Shown here: piece after piece, positions 1-8,286 of the stretch
How the letters are laid out: every line of letters starts with the position of its first letter
Position numbering within the stretch: the stretch's first letter is position 1
From: Rivibacter subsaxonicus
GTDB lineage: Bacteria; Pseudomonadota; Gammaproteobacteria; Burkholderiales; Burkholderiaceae_C
Direction of reading: 5' to 3'
Length of the DNA: 64,000 nt
NCBI RefSeq assembly: GCF_004217215.1
Contig: NZ_SHKP01000004.1
Location: 62,001 to 126,000 of the forward strand
Position numbers and translations under genes: made by a program
Notes under the pieces: generated by a model
Told to the model about the DNA's origin: nothing
Database searches by the model: none
What the model saw: only the letters and a program-made list of their open reading frames with translations

Positions 1-1630
1 GCACGTTCTGGCCGATCGTGATGCGGGCCTCCTCGTTGTCGAGCGTCACCAGATTCGGCGTCGAGAGGATGTTGCCGTCGGCGTTGGTTTCCAGGAAGCG
101 GGCCAGTGCCGAAAGCGCGTAGGTGCCACCGAAATCGCGGATCAGCGCCAGGTTCAAGCCCGCCGACGGCAGTGTGGCGGCGAGCGCGCTGCCGGTCGCG
201 ATGGCCGCGCTGAGGTTGAGCAGGTTGTTGCCGCCGGTGCCGAAGTTGGTGCCACCGGCCAGCCCGTATTTGTCGCCCTCCTTGCCGATCAGGCCCTGCC
301 ACTGGAAGCCGATGTCGGCCGCCTTGTTGGCGTTGACCTCGACGATCATGGTCTCGACGTAGACCTGCGCGCGGCGCGAATCGAGTTGCTCGATCACCGC
401 CCGCAACTGGCGGTAGAGCGGCTCGGCGGCGGTGATGATCAGCGAGTTGGTGTTCGGGTCGGCCTGGATGAAGCCGCCGGTCTGGGCCTGGCCGGAGCCG
501 GCCAGCGGCGAGGTGGCCTGGATCGAGGTGGCGCCCCCGGTACCGGCCGCGCCGCCGGCCGGCGTCGCGCCGGCGGCGGCGCCGAGTGCGCCGGCGAGCG
601 GACTGGCGCCACCCGTCGTGCCGCCACCGGCGGCGCCGGTCGTGCCGCCGGAACCGCTGGCGAAGGCCGCGCGCAGCACCGGTGCCAGCTTGGCGGCATC
701 GGCGTTCTTCAGGTAGACGACGTGGATGTTGCTGCCGGCGGCCCCGGTCACGCCCGGCTTGTCGAGCTTCTCGACCAGGCCCCTGACGATCGCCAGCCGG
801 GCCGGGCTCGAGGCCTTGACCAGCAGCGAGTTGGTACGCGGATCGGCCAGCACCTGCAGTCCACCGGTGGCTGCGGCCGGCGCGCCACTGACCGGCGCGC
901 CGTCGGCCAGTCGCGCGATCAGCGGTGCCAGGTCGGAGGCCACGCCATGCTGGATCGCGATCACCTCGAGGTCGGTGCTGGCCGGCACGTCGAGGCCGGC
1001 GATGATCTTGGCTAGGCGCTGCAGGTTGTCGGCGTAGTCGGTGATGACCAGCGAGTTGTTGCCGGGGTTGGCGTTGATCGTGTTGTTGGGCGTGATCAGC
1101 GGCCGCAGCACCGTGACCATGTTGTTCGCGCTCTCGTGCTGGAGGCGGAAGATCTGCGTGATGATCTGGTCGCCGCTGCGCGTGACCGAGCCGACCGAGA
1201 CGGTGCCGGTCTGCAGCTTGGCCTCGGCCTCGGGCACCACCTTGAGCAGGCCGCCCGACTCGACCACCGCGAAACCCAGCCCGCGCAGCGCGGCGAGGAA
1301 GTTCAGGTAGGCCTCGCGCGGCGTCACCGCCTGCTCGCTGTAGAGCGTGATCTGGCCCTTGACCCGCGGATCGACGACGATCTGGCGCTCGAGGATGGCG
1401 CCGACCGCGCGCGCCACGCCGTCGATCTCGGCGTTGACGAAGTTCAGCGTCACCGGCTCGCGCGCCTGGGTGAGCCTGTCGCGTCCGGCCTGTGGCTGCG
1501 CCGGCACCGGTAGCGATGCCAGCGTCAGCGCTGCGGCCAGGCCGAGTGCGCTCAGGCGCTGCGATGCAGTCGCGGCGCGGGCCGAGAGGGACCGGGACGG
1601 GGCCCGTTGAGTGGGGCTTGGCATGCTCAT
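1..1630 (-). CDS. gspD: Type II secretion secretin GspD (3'-truncated by window edge)
   Basis: Outer-membrane secretin of the type II secretion system, the multimeric pore through which folded exoproteins leave the cell. Only the first about 543 codons are inside the window. A signal peptide covers roughly residues 1-46 (basic start, hydrophobic run, Ala-Gln end), followed by the N0 domain (residues about 55-130) and repeated N-domains with the family wording NPGNNSLVITDYADNLQRL and later PNTNSLIITAAEP. One of the N-domains carries a long Gly/Thr/Ala-rich insert, common in beta-proteobacterial GspD. The secretin core begins near VYVETMIVEV and is cut off. The start overlaps the gspN stop as ATGA, so the two are translationally coupled at the end of the gspG-N-D transcript. 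Confidence 0.95.
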   Translation of the reverse strand, partial: MSMPSPTQRAPSRSLSARAATASQRLSALGLAAALTLASLPVPAQPQAGRDRLTQAREPVTLNFVNAEIDGVARAVGAILERQIVVDPRVKGQITLYSEQAVTPREAYLNFLAALRGLGFAVVESGGLLKVVPEAEAKLQTGTVSVGSVTRSGDQIITQIFRLQHESANNMVTVLRPLITPNNTINANPGNNSLVITDYADNLQRLAKIIAGLDVPASTDLEVIAIQHGVASDLAPLIARLADGAPVSGAPAAATGGLQVLADPRTNSLLVKASSPARLAIVRGLVEKLDKPGVTGAAGSNIHVVYLKNADAAKLAPVLRAAFASGSGGTTGAAGGGTTGGASPLAGALGAAAGATPAGGAAGTGGATSIQATSPLAGSGQAQTGGFIQADPNTNSLIITAAEPLYRQLRAVIEQLDSRRAQVYVETMIVEVNANKAADIGFQWQGLIGKEGDKYGLAGGTNFGTGGNNLLNLSAAIATGSALAATLPSAGLNLALIRDFGGTYALSALARFLETNADGNILSTPNLVTLDNEEARITIGQNV

Positions 1631-2541
1631 CCGATCACGATGACAGAACGGGCACCGTCGCGCCGTCCGATGATGTTCAACAGGTTCTGCAACGGGGCCG
1701 GGTCGCCCTGCGCGCTGGCCTCGCCGCGAAAGCGGACTCCGCCGGCACCGATCTCGCCACTGCCCGAGAGCTGGAGTGCGCCGTCGGTGGTGCTCAACTC
1801 CAGCCGCGCGCGGCCGGCGTTGCCCGGGTCGCTGGCCAGGCTCAGGCGGTAGCTGCCGAGCCGGTCGAGGGTGCTGACGCGCGAGGATACGTCCAGCAGG
1901 TCGAGCGTGGCGCTGCCGTCGACGCGCCAGCGCCCCTTGGCGCCATGCAGCGCGATGCCGTCTGGCGATGACAGGCGCAGGGCGCCGCCCAGCTGCAGCG
2001 TGTTCCAGGGCGTGCCCAGCCCGGCCAGCCATTGGGCCGGCCACTGGCCGATCCAGCCCGGCGCGCCATGCAGCTTGACGCTGACGCGGCCGATGCCCGG
2101 TGTCACCGTCAGCAACGCGCGCTCGCTGATGCAGCAGTCCTGAGCGAGTTCGATCTTCAGCCCGTTCAGCGCGGGACGCAGCTTCCATTCGATCCGGCCG
2201 GGCAGGGCACGCGCGTCGCGGCTGCCCTCGCCGCCGGCCAGCACCGCCACCGCGCTGCCGTTCCAGATGCTGCCGCTGGCGTCGGCAAGAATCACCCGGC
2301 CGCCGGTGCCGCTGGCGACCGAGCTTGCCAGCCATGCCGCCGGCGCGAACAGCACCAGCGCCGCCAGTGCGCCGCACAGCGTGCCCCAGATCGCCCAGCG
2401 CCGCGAGGAGGTATCGGCGCGTTCCCAGCGCATCTCCTCCAGCGTCGACTCGTGCCACTCGGTGCTGCGGCCCAAGCGCGGCGCCCCGCGACTCGAGACC
2501 GTGGCCGAAGGGCGCAGCGACAGGGCAGCCAGGAGTGCCAT
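1627..2541 (-). CDS. gspN: Type II secretion protein GspN
   Basis: Inner-membrane accessory protein of the type II secretion system. One transmembrane segment (about residues 50-72, GALAALVLFAPAAWLAS) precedes a periplasmic part typical of the T2SSN family (ADASGSIWNGSA, later GRARLELSTTDGALQLSGSG). I chose the ATG at 2541 because GGAG lies about 6 nt upstream and it follows the gspM stop by 11 bp. An internal ATG at 2433 would give a 268-residue protein closer to the usual family length, but its purine run is only about 2-3 nt away. The first 36 residues are therefore uncertain. ATGA overlap with gspD downstream. Confidence 0.88.
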   Translation of the reverse strand: MALLAALSLRPSATVSSRGAPRLGRSTEWHESTLEEMRWERADTSSRRWAIWGTLCGALAALVLFAPAAWLASSVASGTGGRVILADASGSIWNGSAVAVLAGGEGSRDARALPGRIEWKLRPALNGLKIELAQDCCISERALLTVTPGIGRVSVKLHGAPGWIGQWPAQWLAGLGTPWNTLQLGGALRLSSPDGIALHGAKGRWRVDGSATLDLLDVSSRVSTLDRLGSYRLSLASDPGNAGRARLELSTTDGALQLSGSGEIGAGGVRFRGEASAQGDPAPLQNLLNIIGRRDGARSVIVIG

Positions 2542-2552
2542 CGTGGCTCCGA

Positions 2553-3053
2553 TCAGGCGCGGCCGCCGAGCGCCAGCACCACGGTGCCGCTGTAGCCGGC
2601 TGGACCGCGCACGAGCGTGACCTCGACCGGGCGCGCGCGCGCGGCGCTGCGCACCTCGGCCAGCCAAGTGCCGAGCGCCGGGCCGGGAACGCTCTTGAGC
2701 TGGACGGTGGCGCGGTCGCCCTGCAGCGTGAGCCGGTTGTCGCTGCCCAGGCGCTCGGTGCTGGCGCGCAACGCGGCCTCGGCCTGCGCCGGACTGACCA
2801 CCGGCTGCGCGCGCAGCTCGCGCGCCTCGCCGGCCAGGCGCTGCATATGCTGCAACTGGGCATCGAGGGCGTCGATCTGCGCCGGCGCAGTGCGCAGCGT
2901 GCGCCAGGCCGGCTGCACCGCGACCAGCCACAGCACGAAGGTGCCGACCACGCCGGCGGCCATCGCCACCCACAGCCGCTCGCGCGGCGCCAGCGCCCGC
3001 CAGCGCGCACGCAGCGGCGCCAGCTTTTGCCCGAGCTGTGCCTGCCAGCTCAT
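2553..3053 (-). CDS. gspM: Type II secretion protein GspM
   Basis: Small bitopic inner-membrane protein that pairs with GspL in the type II secretion assembly platform. The cytoplasmic N-terminus (about 27 residues, Arg-rich, APRERLWV) leads into a single transmembrane helix (residues about 28-46), then a predicted coiled coil (DALDAQLQHMQRLAGEARELR) and a small ferredoxin-like periplasmic domain. Length (166 aa) fits GspM. Its ATG overlaps the gspL stop by 4 bp, as expected for two proteins made in fixed ratio. Confidence 0.92.
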   Translation of the reverse strand: MSWQAQLGQKLAPLRARWRALAPRERLWVAMAAGVVGTFVLWLVAVQPAWRTLRTAPAQIDALDAQLQHMQRLAGEARELRAQPVVSPAQAEAALRASTERLGSDNRLTLQGDRATVQLKSVPGPALGTWLAEVRSAARARPVEVTLVRGPAGYSGTVVLALGGRA

Positions 3054-4351
3054 GATCGCGGCCTCGCGCCAGCGGGAGCTCCGGCCGGGGCGCGCTGCAG
3101 CGTCAGCCGGCCGCCGTCGGCCTCGACGCGCCAGCCGGCCGGGGCCAGCGCGGCACGGAAACCATTGATCTGATCTTCGCTCCAGCCCGGCGTGGCCAGG
3201 GTCAGCTTGCCGGGTTCGTAGCTGAACTGGCCGACCGGCTGCGGTTGCGGCCAGGCGCTGGCAGCGGCCTGCAGCATCGGTTCGAGATCGCTGTCACCGG
3301 CGCGCCCCGCGCTGGCGCGCAAGGCATCGGTCTCGCGCTGCATCTGGACCGGCGCGTCGAGCACCGCGCGCACCTGCGGGTGCGCCGCCTGCAGCAGCGC
3401 GACCATCTGGGTCTGCTTGGCGGCCAGCGTCTTGCGCTGCTGCCACGCGGCGAGGTTGAGGCCGACGATCTGCACCACGACCAGCGTCGCCAGCCCCCAG
3501 CGCAGCGGTCGCCAGGCGCGGTCGCGGCTTACACGACGCCAGCCGTCGCGCAGGCGGGCCAGGCCGCGGTGCGCGGCGACCAGCGAGAACTGGCGGAGGT
3601 TCCACAGCGAACGCGTGGCCTGCAGCGCCTGCTCGGTGGCGCTCTGGATCTGGACCGGCGAGTCGGGACCGAACCATTGCCCGGCCGCGCTGGCCGCGGC
3701 CGGTGTGGCGCTGCAGCGCCAGTCGGGCGGCAGTGGCTGCGGCAGCAGTGCGCGCAAGCCACCCGAGCCCGCGCTCGCGCCGAGCGCACCCGGTGTCGGG
3801 CCGAGCGGCCAGTGGCCGACACCTTCGGGGTGGGCGTGGCTCAGCGTCAGCTGCAAGCGGCCGTCGGTTGCGAGACTCTCGTGCACGTGCAGCGTCGGCG
3901 GCGTGTCGGGCCACATCGACGGCGTCACGCGTTCGACCGCGCGTCCGCCCTGTTCGAGCCGGGCCAGGGCCTGCTGCAGCCAGTTGCGGTCGGTGGCGGC
4001 GACCCAGGTCGGCTCGCCCGGGCGGGCACCGGGCGCGAGCGCCAAGTGCAGGCCCTCGACATCGTCGATCACCATCTCCTCGAGCACGCCAGTCAACGCG
4101 GCGGCCATGCGCGCTGGCGAGGCCCTGGGGCAGTCGATGCGGTGCCAGCTGACGTCGGTCGGGGCCAGCACCGCGATCAGGCTTTCGGCGCGCGGCAGGG
4201 CGCTGGCGGCCCCACGGCCCTCTCGGGCAATGCTCAGTCGATCGTCCGACAGCACCCAGACGAACTCATCCGGCGCCGGCGCCGGGGTGGCGGCAGCGCT
4301 GCCCGCCGCCAGCCGGGGCCGCGGCGGGATCAGGACGACCAGGACGCTCAT
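3050..4351 (-). CDS. gspL: Type II secretion protein GspL
   Basis: Links the cytoplasmic ATPase GspE to the inner-membrane platform of type II secretion. The first about 270 residues form the actin-like cytoplasmic domain (FVWVLSDDRLSIAREG near the start, later LRALLPQPLPPDW). A transmembrane helix lies at about residues 283-302 (LATLVVVQIVGLNLAAW), followed by a periplasmic ferredoxin-like domain (QPVGQFSYEPGKLTLATPG). The 120-bp gap to gspK is the only real spacer in the cluster. It contains a -10-like TACAAT at 4375-4380 read on the minus strand but no convincing -35, so an internal promoter is possible but weak. Confidence 0.93.
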   Translation of the reverse strand: MSVLVVLIPPRPRLAAGSAAATPAPAPDEFVWVLSDDRLSIAREGRGAASALPRAESLIAVLAPTDVSWHRIDCPRASPARMAAALTGVLEEMVIDDVEGLHLALAPGARPGEPTWVAATDRNWLQQALARLEQGGRAVERVTPSMWPDTPPTLHVHESLATDGRLQLTLSHAHPEGVGHWPLGPTPGALGASAGSGGLRALLPQPLPPDWRCSATPAAASAAGQWFGPDSPVQIQSATEQALQATRSLWNLRQFSLVAAHRGLARLRDGWRRVSRDRAWRPLRWGLATLVVVQIVGLNLAAWQQRKTLAAKQTQMVALLQAAHPQVRAVLDAPVQMQRETDALRASAGRAGDSDLEPMLQAAASAWPQPQPVGQFSYEPGKLTLATPGWSEDQINGFRAALAPAGWRVEADGGRLTLQRAPAGAPAGARPRS

Positions 4352-4471
4352 GAAGGGTGCGGAAAGTTCAGATGATTGTAGGTGGGGGACTTTTCGGTTC
4401 TTGTCGAATCAAGCACTTACAACCGCTTCTTGATGTGTCTTGGCAGCAACAGCTGGCCCCGGGCCGGTGCC

Positions 4472-5491
4472 TCAGCGACCCGCGGCAGCCTCCACCGCCG
4501 CGCGTCTCTCGACAGCAAAGGTCGATACGTCCATGTTGCGCCGCTGCACCCAGGCATGCTCCTCGACGACGCGGTCATCCAGGCGCAGCCGGCCACTGAT
4601 CTCGAAGTGGCTCGAGGCGACGCCGACCCTCCGCTTGGTCAGCTCGGTGCCTTGTGGCAGCAGCCGGGCCGCGTCGTCGAGGCTCTTGAAGGGATCGCTC
4701 TGGCGGGCCGAGACCAGCCGGTCGGCACTGCCGAGGTCGAGGCCGTCGATGACGGCGGCGATCACTTCGCGCGGCGCGGTGTTCAGGTTGACCGGCGTCG
4801 GGATCGGCAACCAGGTCACGTAGGGGCCGAGCTTGTTCAGCGTGGCGGCATCCAGACCCAGCCAGCGCATCTGGTCGAGCCGGTCCGGCGGCAGCGGTGC
4901 GCCGGCTTCGCTGGTACCCATGTCGGTGACCTGGGCGCCCGTGGCGTCGCTGGCGCTTGGCGCCGGCGGCAGCGCGCGGCGCAGGTTGGCCGAGACCACG
5001 GCCGCCAGCTCGGTGTTGGCGCCGACGCTCTCGAGCAGCCGCGCCAGCACCTTGGCCTCGGCGGCGGCGGCCTCCTTGTCGGCCAGCACCATGTTGCGCA
5101 GGTTGTAGCGGGACTGGGCATCACTGATGCCGCCGGACAGGAAGGCCTCGACGCCGGCATCGGCGTCGGTGGCGGTGTTGTTGCGGTCGGCTGCCAGGAA
5201 GCTCGACAGCTTGGCCTCCGCCAGCGGCACCGCCCACGGCTCGCCCAGGTGGTCGACCGTGCTGCTGCTGCGCGCATCCTCGCGCAGGATCAGGCGCGCC
5301 CAGTCCATCGCCCCGACCAGGATCCAGTGGGCTTGCACCCGCGCGCGCTCAGCCGCCTCGACCTGCACTGCGCGCCATTGCTGCCAGACCATCGCGGCCG
5401 ACAGCGTGGCGATCAGTGCCACGATCACCATCGCCGTCAGCAGCGCGGCACCGCGCTGCTGGCGATCGCGGATGAGCCCCGACTGACTCAT
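4472..5491 (-). CDS. gspK: Type II secretion minor pseudopilin GspK
   Basis: Large minor pseudopilin that caps the pseudopilus tip with GspI and GspJ. The prepilin cleavage motif is QRG|AALLTAMVIVALIATLS; as usual in GspK, the glutamate at position +5 of the mature protein is absent. The globular domain contains the SAM-like helix-hairpin region (VNLNTAPREVIAAVIDGLDLGSADRLVSAR, broken here only for description) typical of T2SSK. Length 339 aa is normal. Its start overlaps the gspJ stop by 4 bp. Confidence 0.94.
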   Translation of the reverse strand: MSQSGLIRDRQQRGAALLTAMVIVALIATLSAAMVWQQWRAVQVEAAERARVQAHWILVGAMDWARLILREDARSSSTVDHLGEPWAVPLAEAKLSSFLAADRNNTATDADAGVEAFLSGGISDAQSRYNLRNMVLADKEAAAAEAKVLARLLESVGANTELAAVVSANLRRALPPAPSASDATGAQVTDMGTSEAGAPLPPDRLDQMRWLGLDAATLNKLGPYVTWLPIPTPVNLNTAPREVIAAVIDGLDLGSADRLVSARQSDPFKSLDDAARLLPQGTELTKRRVGVASSHFEISGRLRLDDRVVEEHAWVQRRNMDVSTFAVERRAAVEAAAGR

Positions 5492-6219
5492 GCCGGCCCC
5501 TGCGCCGTGCTCGGCTGCGGCGCCAACTGCACATCGCGGATGAGGGTGCCGGCAAAGCCGCTGCCTTCGCCCAGGCCGAGTTGCAGGCGCACACCGCCCG
5601 GCAACTGCTCGCGCGCGACGGCGGCACCGTCTTCGGCAACGTCACCGCTCGATTGCGCATTTGTCCAGCCGTTCTTGCGCCAGTAGTACAGCTGCCAGCC
5701 TTCGATACCCTGCAGCGCCTTCAGGTTGCCGGGCTCGTTGCCCAGTAGCTGCTGCGAGCTGAGCCAGGATTCCTGCAGATCCTGCACCGTGGTCGCCGCC
5801 GGGCCGCTCCAGCGCGTCCACGCGCCATCGCGCAGCGTCCAGACGACGACCTGTACGCCACCTGCGACGCGGCGGGTCAGGCGCAGCGACGCGCCGTCGA
5901 AGCGAAGCGGCACCACGCTGCCGGTGTCCTGGAGCTCTGCGAGGTCGGTCTCCCACTGGCCGATCACGGACTGCAGCCGCAGCTGCCGCTCGAGCCGTTC
6001 CTGGCTGGCGTCACGGGTGCGCACGATGCCGTCGACGCCGCGCCAGCTCAGCCCGGCCAGCAGCGCAAGTATGAACAGGGCGACCAGCAATTCGACCAGG
6101 GTGAAGCCACTCGACGCGGCCAGCCGCGCAAGTTGGCGTGGCGGGCCGGCGCCGAAGCTCCCTGCGCCGGCCGCGGCCCCCGGGGGGCGCCGCGAACAGG
6201 GCGAGCCCGGTGCCTTCAT
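5488..6219 (-). CDS. gspJ: Type II secretion minor pseudopilin GspJ
   Basis: Minor pseudopilin of the pseudopilus tip. The type III signal sequence ends at SSG|FTLVELLVALFILALLAG, with the Glu at +5 that GspJ proteins keep. The start at 6219 overlaps the gspI stop by one base (TGATG), giving a 38-residue leader, far longer than the usual 5-15. The leader is encoded by very GC-rich sequence with a palindromic core (about 6178-6192), reminiscent of the spacer repeats elsewhere in the window. A later start cannot be excluded, but no ATG or GTG with a ribosome-binding site is seen closer to the cleavage site. Confidence 0.92.
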   Translation of the reverse strand: MKAPGSPCSRRPPGAAAGAGSFGAGPPRQLARLAASSGFTLVELLVALFILALLAGLSWRGVDGIVRTRDASQERLERQLRLQSVIGQWETDLAELQDTGSVVPLRFDGASLRLTRRVAGGVQVVVWTLRDGAWTRWSGPAATTVQDLQESWLSSQQLLGNEPGNLKALQGIEGWQLYYWRKNGWTNAQSSGDVAEDGAAVAREQLPGGVRLQLGLGEGSGFAGTLIRDVQLAPQPSTAQGPA

Positions 6220-6590
6220 CAGTAGCGCCCGATGACCGTCGACACGCTCAGCACCGGATCGCCGTCGGCGGTCTCGATGCGGGCATCGACACGGCGGAAG
6301 TTCGGGTTGGGCGTGGCGTTGACGATCATGCGTCCGCGGTAGGGAGTGCCGAGCTGCTCGCAGGCGAACTCGCTCTCGCCGGTGCCCGGATACTGCCTGG
6401 CCAGCCGCAAGCCGACGAGCTGGTTGTCGGCGCACCATTGCGCCGCGCCGACGTCGACCAGGCGCGCGGCGTTGCCGCTCAGCGCCCCGGCCGCCTTGAT
6501 GCCGGTGGCCAGCGTGATGGCGACCACGGCGAGCGCGACCAGCACCTCGATCAGCGTCAGGCCGCGCGGTCGGGCAGGCGGCTGCTTCAT
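6219..6590 (-). CDS. gspI: Type II secretion minor pseudopilin GspI
   Basis: Minor pseudopilin that forms the tip complex with GspJ and GspK. Short basic leader (MKQPPARPRG) followed by the cleavage motif G|LTLIEVLVALAVVAITLA; residue +1 is Leu rather than the more usual Phe, and Glu +5 is present. Length 123 aa is standard. It overlaps gspH by 4 bp and gspJ by 1 bp, all in one minus-strand transcript. Confidence 0.93.
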   Translation of the reverse strand: MKQPPARPRGLTLIEVLVALAVVAITLATGIKAAGALSGNAARLVDVGAAQWCADNQLVGLRLARQYPGTGESEFACEQLGTPYRGRMIVNATPNPNFRRVDARIETADGDPVLSVSTVIGRY

Positions 6591-7090
6591 GGCGAGCCGG
6601 CAGCGTCGGCGCTGATCGAAAACGGCCCCAGTCCGTCGGTGCTGAGCACCAGTTGACGGTCGCCGAGCCGCAGCACGATGCGCTGGGCGCCGATCACCGG
6701 TTCGGGACCCAGGACCAGCGCCCGCGTCGACGCATAGCCGGCCGGCGTGTCGGCGTAGGCCTGCACCGCAAGCGGCTCGGCTTCGAGCCAGCCCGCGGGG
6801 CGCTTTTCGGGATCGGGCAGACCGACGAAGCGAAAGCCGAGCGCGGCGCCGGACCCGGCGTCGACCATTGGCACCCAGTGCACCGGCACGCCAAGTGCGC
6901 GCGACTCGGCGCGGGCCGACTCGAGCAGCGCCGCCAGCCGCGAGGCCTCGCGGTCGAGGCGTGCCGCGGCCGGGTCGCGCAGTGCGAGCACGGCGATGGT
7001 CGAGGCGATCGCGATCAGCGCGACCACCACCATCAGTTCGATGAGCGTGAAGCCGCGCGAGTCAGCTTGGGGCTTGCGGCGACGACTCAT
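6587..7090 (-). CDS. gspH: Type II secretion minor pseudopilin GspH
   Basis: Minor pseudopilin H of the type II secretion pseudopilus. Basic leader MSRRRKPQADSRG then G|FTLIELMVVVALIAIAST, a perfect prepilin peptidase site with Glu +5. The C-terminal beta-rich part (IVLRLGDRQLVLSTDGLGP) matches the GspH domain. Length 167 aa. It starts 24 bp after gspG and overlaps gspI by 4 bp. Confidence 0.93.
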   Translation of the reverse strand: MSRRRKPQADSRGFTLIELMVVVALIAIASTIAVLALRDPAAARLDREASRLAALLESARAESRALGVPVHWVPMVDAGSGAALGFRFVGLPDPEKRPAGWLEAEPLAVQAYADTPAGYASTRALVLGPEPVIGAQRIVLRLGDRQLVLSTDGLGPFSISADAAGSP

Positions 7091-7114
7091 GCAGGGCGCG
7101 GGCCGGCCTCCGAC

Positions 7115-7549
7115 TCACTGCCAGGAACCGACGTCGGCATCCTTGCCCTCGCCGCCGGCTTGGCCGTCGGCGCCGTAGCTGAAGACATCGACCTCGCCCT
7201 TGACGCCCGGATTCACATACATGTACGGCCGGCCCCAGGGATCGTTCGGCAGCTTTTCCAGGTAGGTCTTCCAGTTGCCCGGAATCGGTCCGCCGGTCGG
7301 CTTGGCGACCAGCGCCTGCAGGCCCTGCTCGCCGGTCGGGTAGCGCTGGTTGTCGAGCCGGTACAGCTTGAGCGCCTGCATCAGGTTGTTGACGTCGGTG
7401 CGGGCCGCGGTGACCCGGGCGTCGTCGGCGCGATCGAGCACGTTGGGCACGATCAGCGCAGCGAGCACGCCAATGATCACCAGCACGACCATCAGCTCGA
7501 TCAGGGTGAAGCCGCGGCTGCGGCGGTCGGGGTGCGAGTTTTGGTTCAT
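7115..7549 (-). CDS. gspG: Type II secretion major pseudopilin GspG
   Basis: Main pseudopilus subunit. The prepilin motif is RRSRG|FTLIELMVVLVIIGVLAA, followed by the GspG core: DNQRYPTGEQGLQALV, LPNDPWGRPYMYVNPG and a C-terminal VDVFSYGADGQAGGEG, which holds the calcium-binding loop region of the family. Two starts are possible. ATG 7549 gives a 13-residue leader, and a near-perfect -10 (TATGAT) ends 7 nt before it. ATG 7561 gives four extra residues and has GAGGG upstream. I prefer 7549. This is the first gene of the minus-strand gsp operon, back to back with gspC. Confidence 0.95.
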   Translation of the reverse strand: MNQNSHPDRRSRGFTLIELMVVLVIIGVLAALIVPNVLDRADDARVTAARTDVNNLMQALKLYRLDNQRYPTGEQGLQALVAKPTGGPIPGNWKTYLEKLPNDPWGRPYMYVNPGVKGEVDVFSYGADGQAGGEGKDADVGSWQ

Positions 7550-7556
7550 GGGCCGG

Positions 7557-7564
7557 ATCATAAT
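7557..7564. promoter_or_regulatory. Overlapping divergent -10 elements for gspG and gspC
   Basis: The eight bases atcataat read as TATGAT on the minus strand (7562-7557) and as CATAAT on the plus strand (7559-7564). Each is followed by 7-8 nt and then the gspG ATG (7549) or the gspC ATG (7573). With the usual 6-7 nt from -10 to +1, both transcripts would begin at or within a base or two of the start codon. No good -35 is visible on either side, so dependence on an activator is possible. Inference from spacing only. Confidence 0.5.
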
Positions 7565-7572
7565 CAGCCCTC

Positions 7573-8250
7573 ATGTTTGGTCATCGTCTCGCGCGCAGCG
7601 CTGCCTTTGTCGCTTGGGCCCTGGCCGCCGCCTGCGCGGTCTACTGGGGCCTGCGCGTGGGCGTCGGTCGCCCGGGCTTGCCGCCCGATGCGCAGCCGGT
7701 TTCCGCCAGCGGCGGGCTGCATGGCGATATCTCGCGCCTGCTCGGTGCCAGCCAGGTGGCACAGGCCGACGTGCCGGCGCCCCCCGGCCTCGCCAGCCGC
7801 TTCAAGCTGATCGGCGTGATGGCGCCGAAGACGAAAGCAACGACGCCGGCGGATCCCGCGCCGGGAATCGCGCTGATCTCGCTCGACGGCAAGCCGCCGC
7901 GAGCCTATAGGGTGGGCTCCCGCATCGACGGTGAGTTGCTGCTGCGCTCGGTGGCGCAACGCAGTGCGCAGGTTGGTGCGGCCGATGGCAGCGTGGCATT
8001 GACGCTCGAGTTGGCCCCGTTGCCGGCGCCCGCCACGGGCAGCCTGCCGAGCGCGGCCGCCGGGCTGGTGTCGGCCGCTGCCGGGCGCGAGCCGCCGCCG
8101 ATCCAGCCTGCGCCGCCGGGTCTTGCGATGGCAGGTGTTCCGCCCGGCCAGATGGCGCCGGTACCGCCGCCGCCGACCTCCGAGACCGGCGTGCCCCCGG
8201 AGCAGGGCGGTCCGGCCAATCCGGGCGGCGATCCGAGTCTCAGGCGCTGA
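7573..8250 (+). CDS. gspC: Type II secretion protein GspC
   Basis: Inner-membrane protein that connects the assembly platform to the GspD secretin. An N-terminal transmembrane helix (residues about 9-27, AAFVAWALAAACAVYWGL) is followed by a linker and the homology-region (HR) domain: FKLIGVMAP, GIALISLDGKPPRAYRVGSRIDGELLLRSV (quoted in two parts here), SVALTLELAP. The C-terminal 90 residues are Pro/Gly/Ala-rich without a PDZ domain, a short form of GspC. It lies alone on the plus strand, divergent from gspG. No Shine-Dalgarno sequence is seen upstream. Confidence 0.88.
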   Translation: MFGHRLARSAAFVAWALAAACAVYWGLRVGVGRPGLPPDAQPVSASGGLHGDISRLLGASQVAQADVPAPPGLASRFKLIGVMAPKTKATTPADPAPGIALISLDGKPPRAYRVGSRIDGELLLRSVAQRSAQVGAADGSVALTLELAPLPAPATGSLPSAAAGLVSAAAGREPPPIQPAPPGLAMAGVPPGQMAPVPPPPTSETGVPPEQGGPANPGGDPSLRR

Positions 8251-8260
8251 GTGTTGCCTG

Positions 8261-8285
8261 GTCCGGGTCGTGTGCCCGGACGGGT
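8261..8285 (+). terminator. Possible terminator hairpin after gspC
   Basis: GTCCGGG (8261-8267) pairs with CCCGGAC (8275-8281) across a 7-base loop, followed by a poor T tract (GGGTTTC). It sits between the convergent gspC and cobT-like genes. The weak T run keeps confidence low. Confidence 0.4.
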
Positions 8286-8286
8286 T

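Noticed and set aside
386-1015. Long open frames on the plus strand across 0.1-4.4 kb
   Set aside because: They are antisense shadows of gspD, gspN, gspM and gspL, low-complexity Arg/Ala/Gly translations caused by the high GC content.
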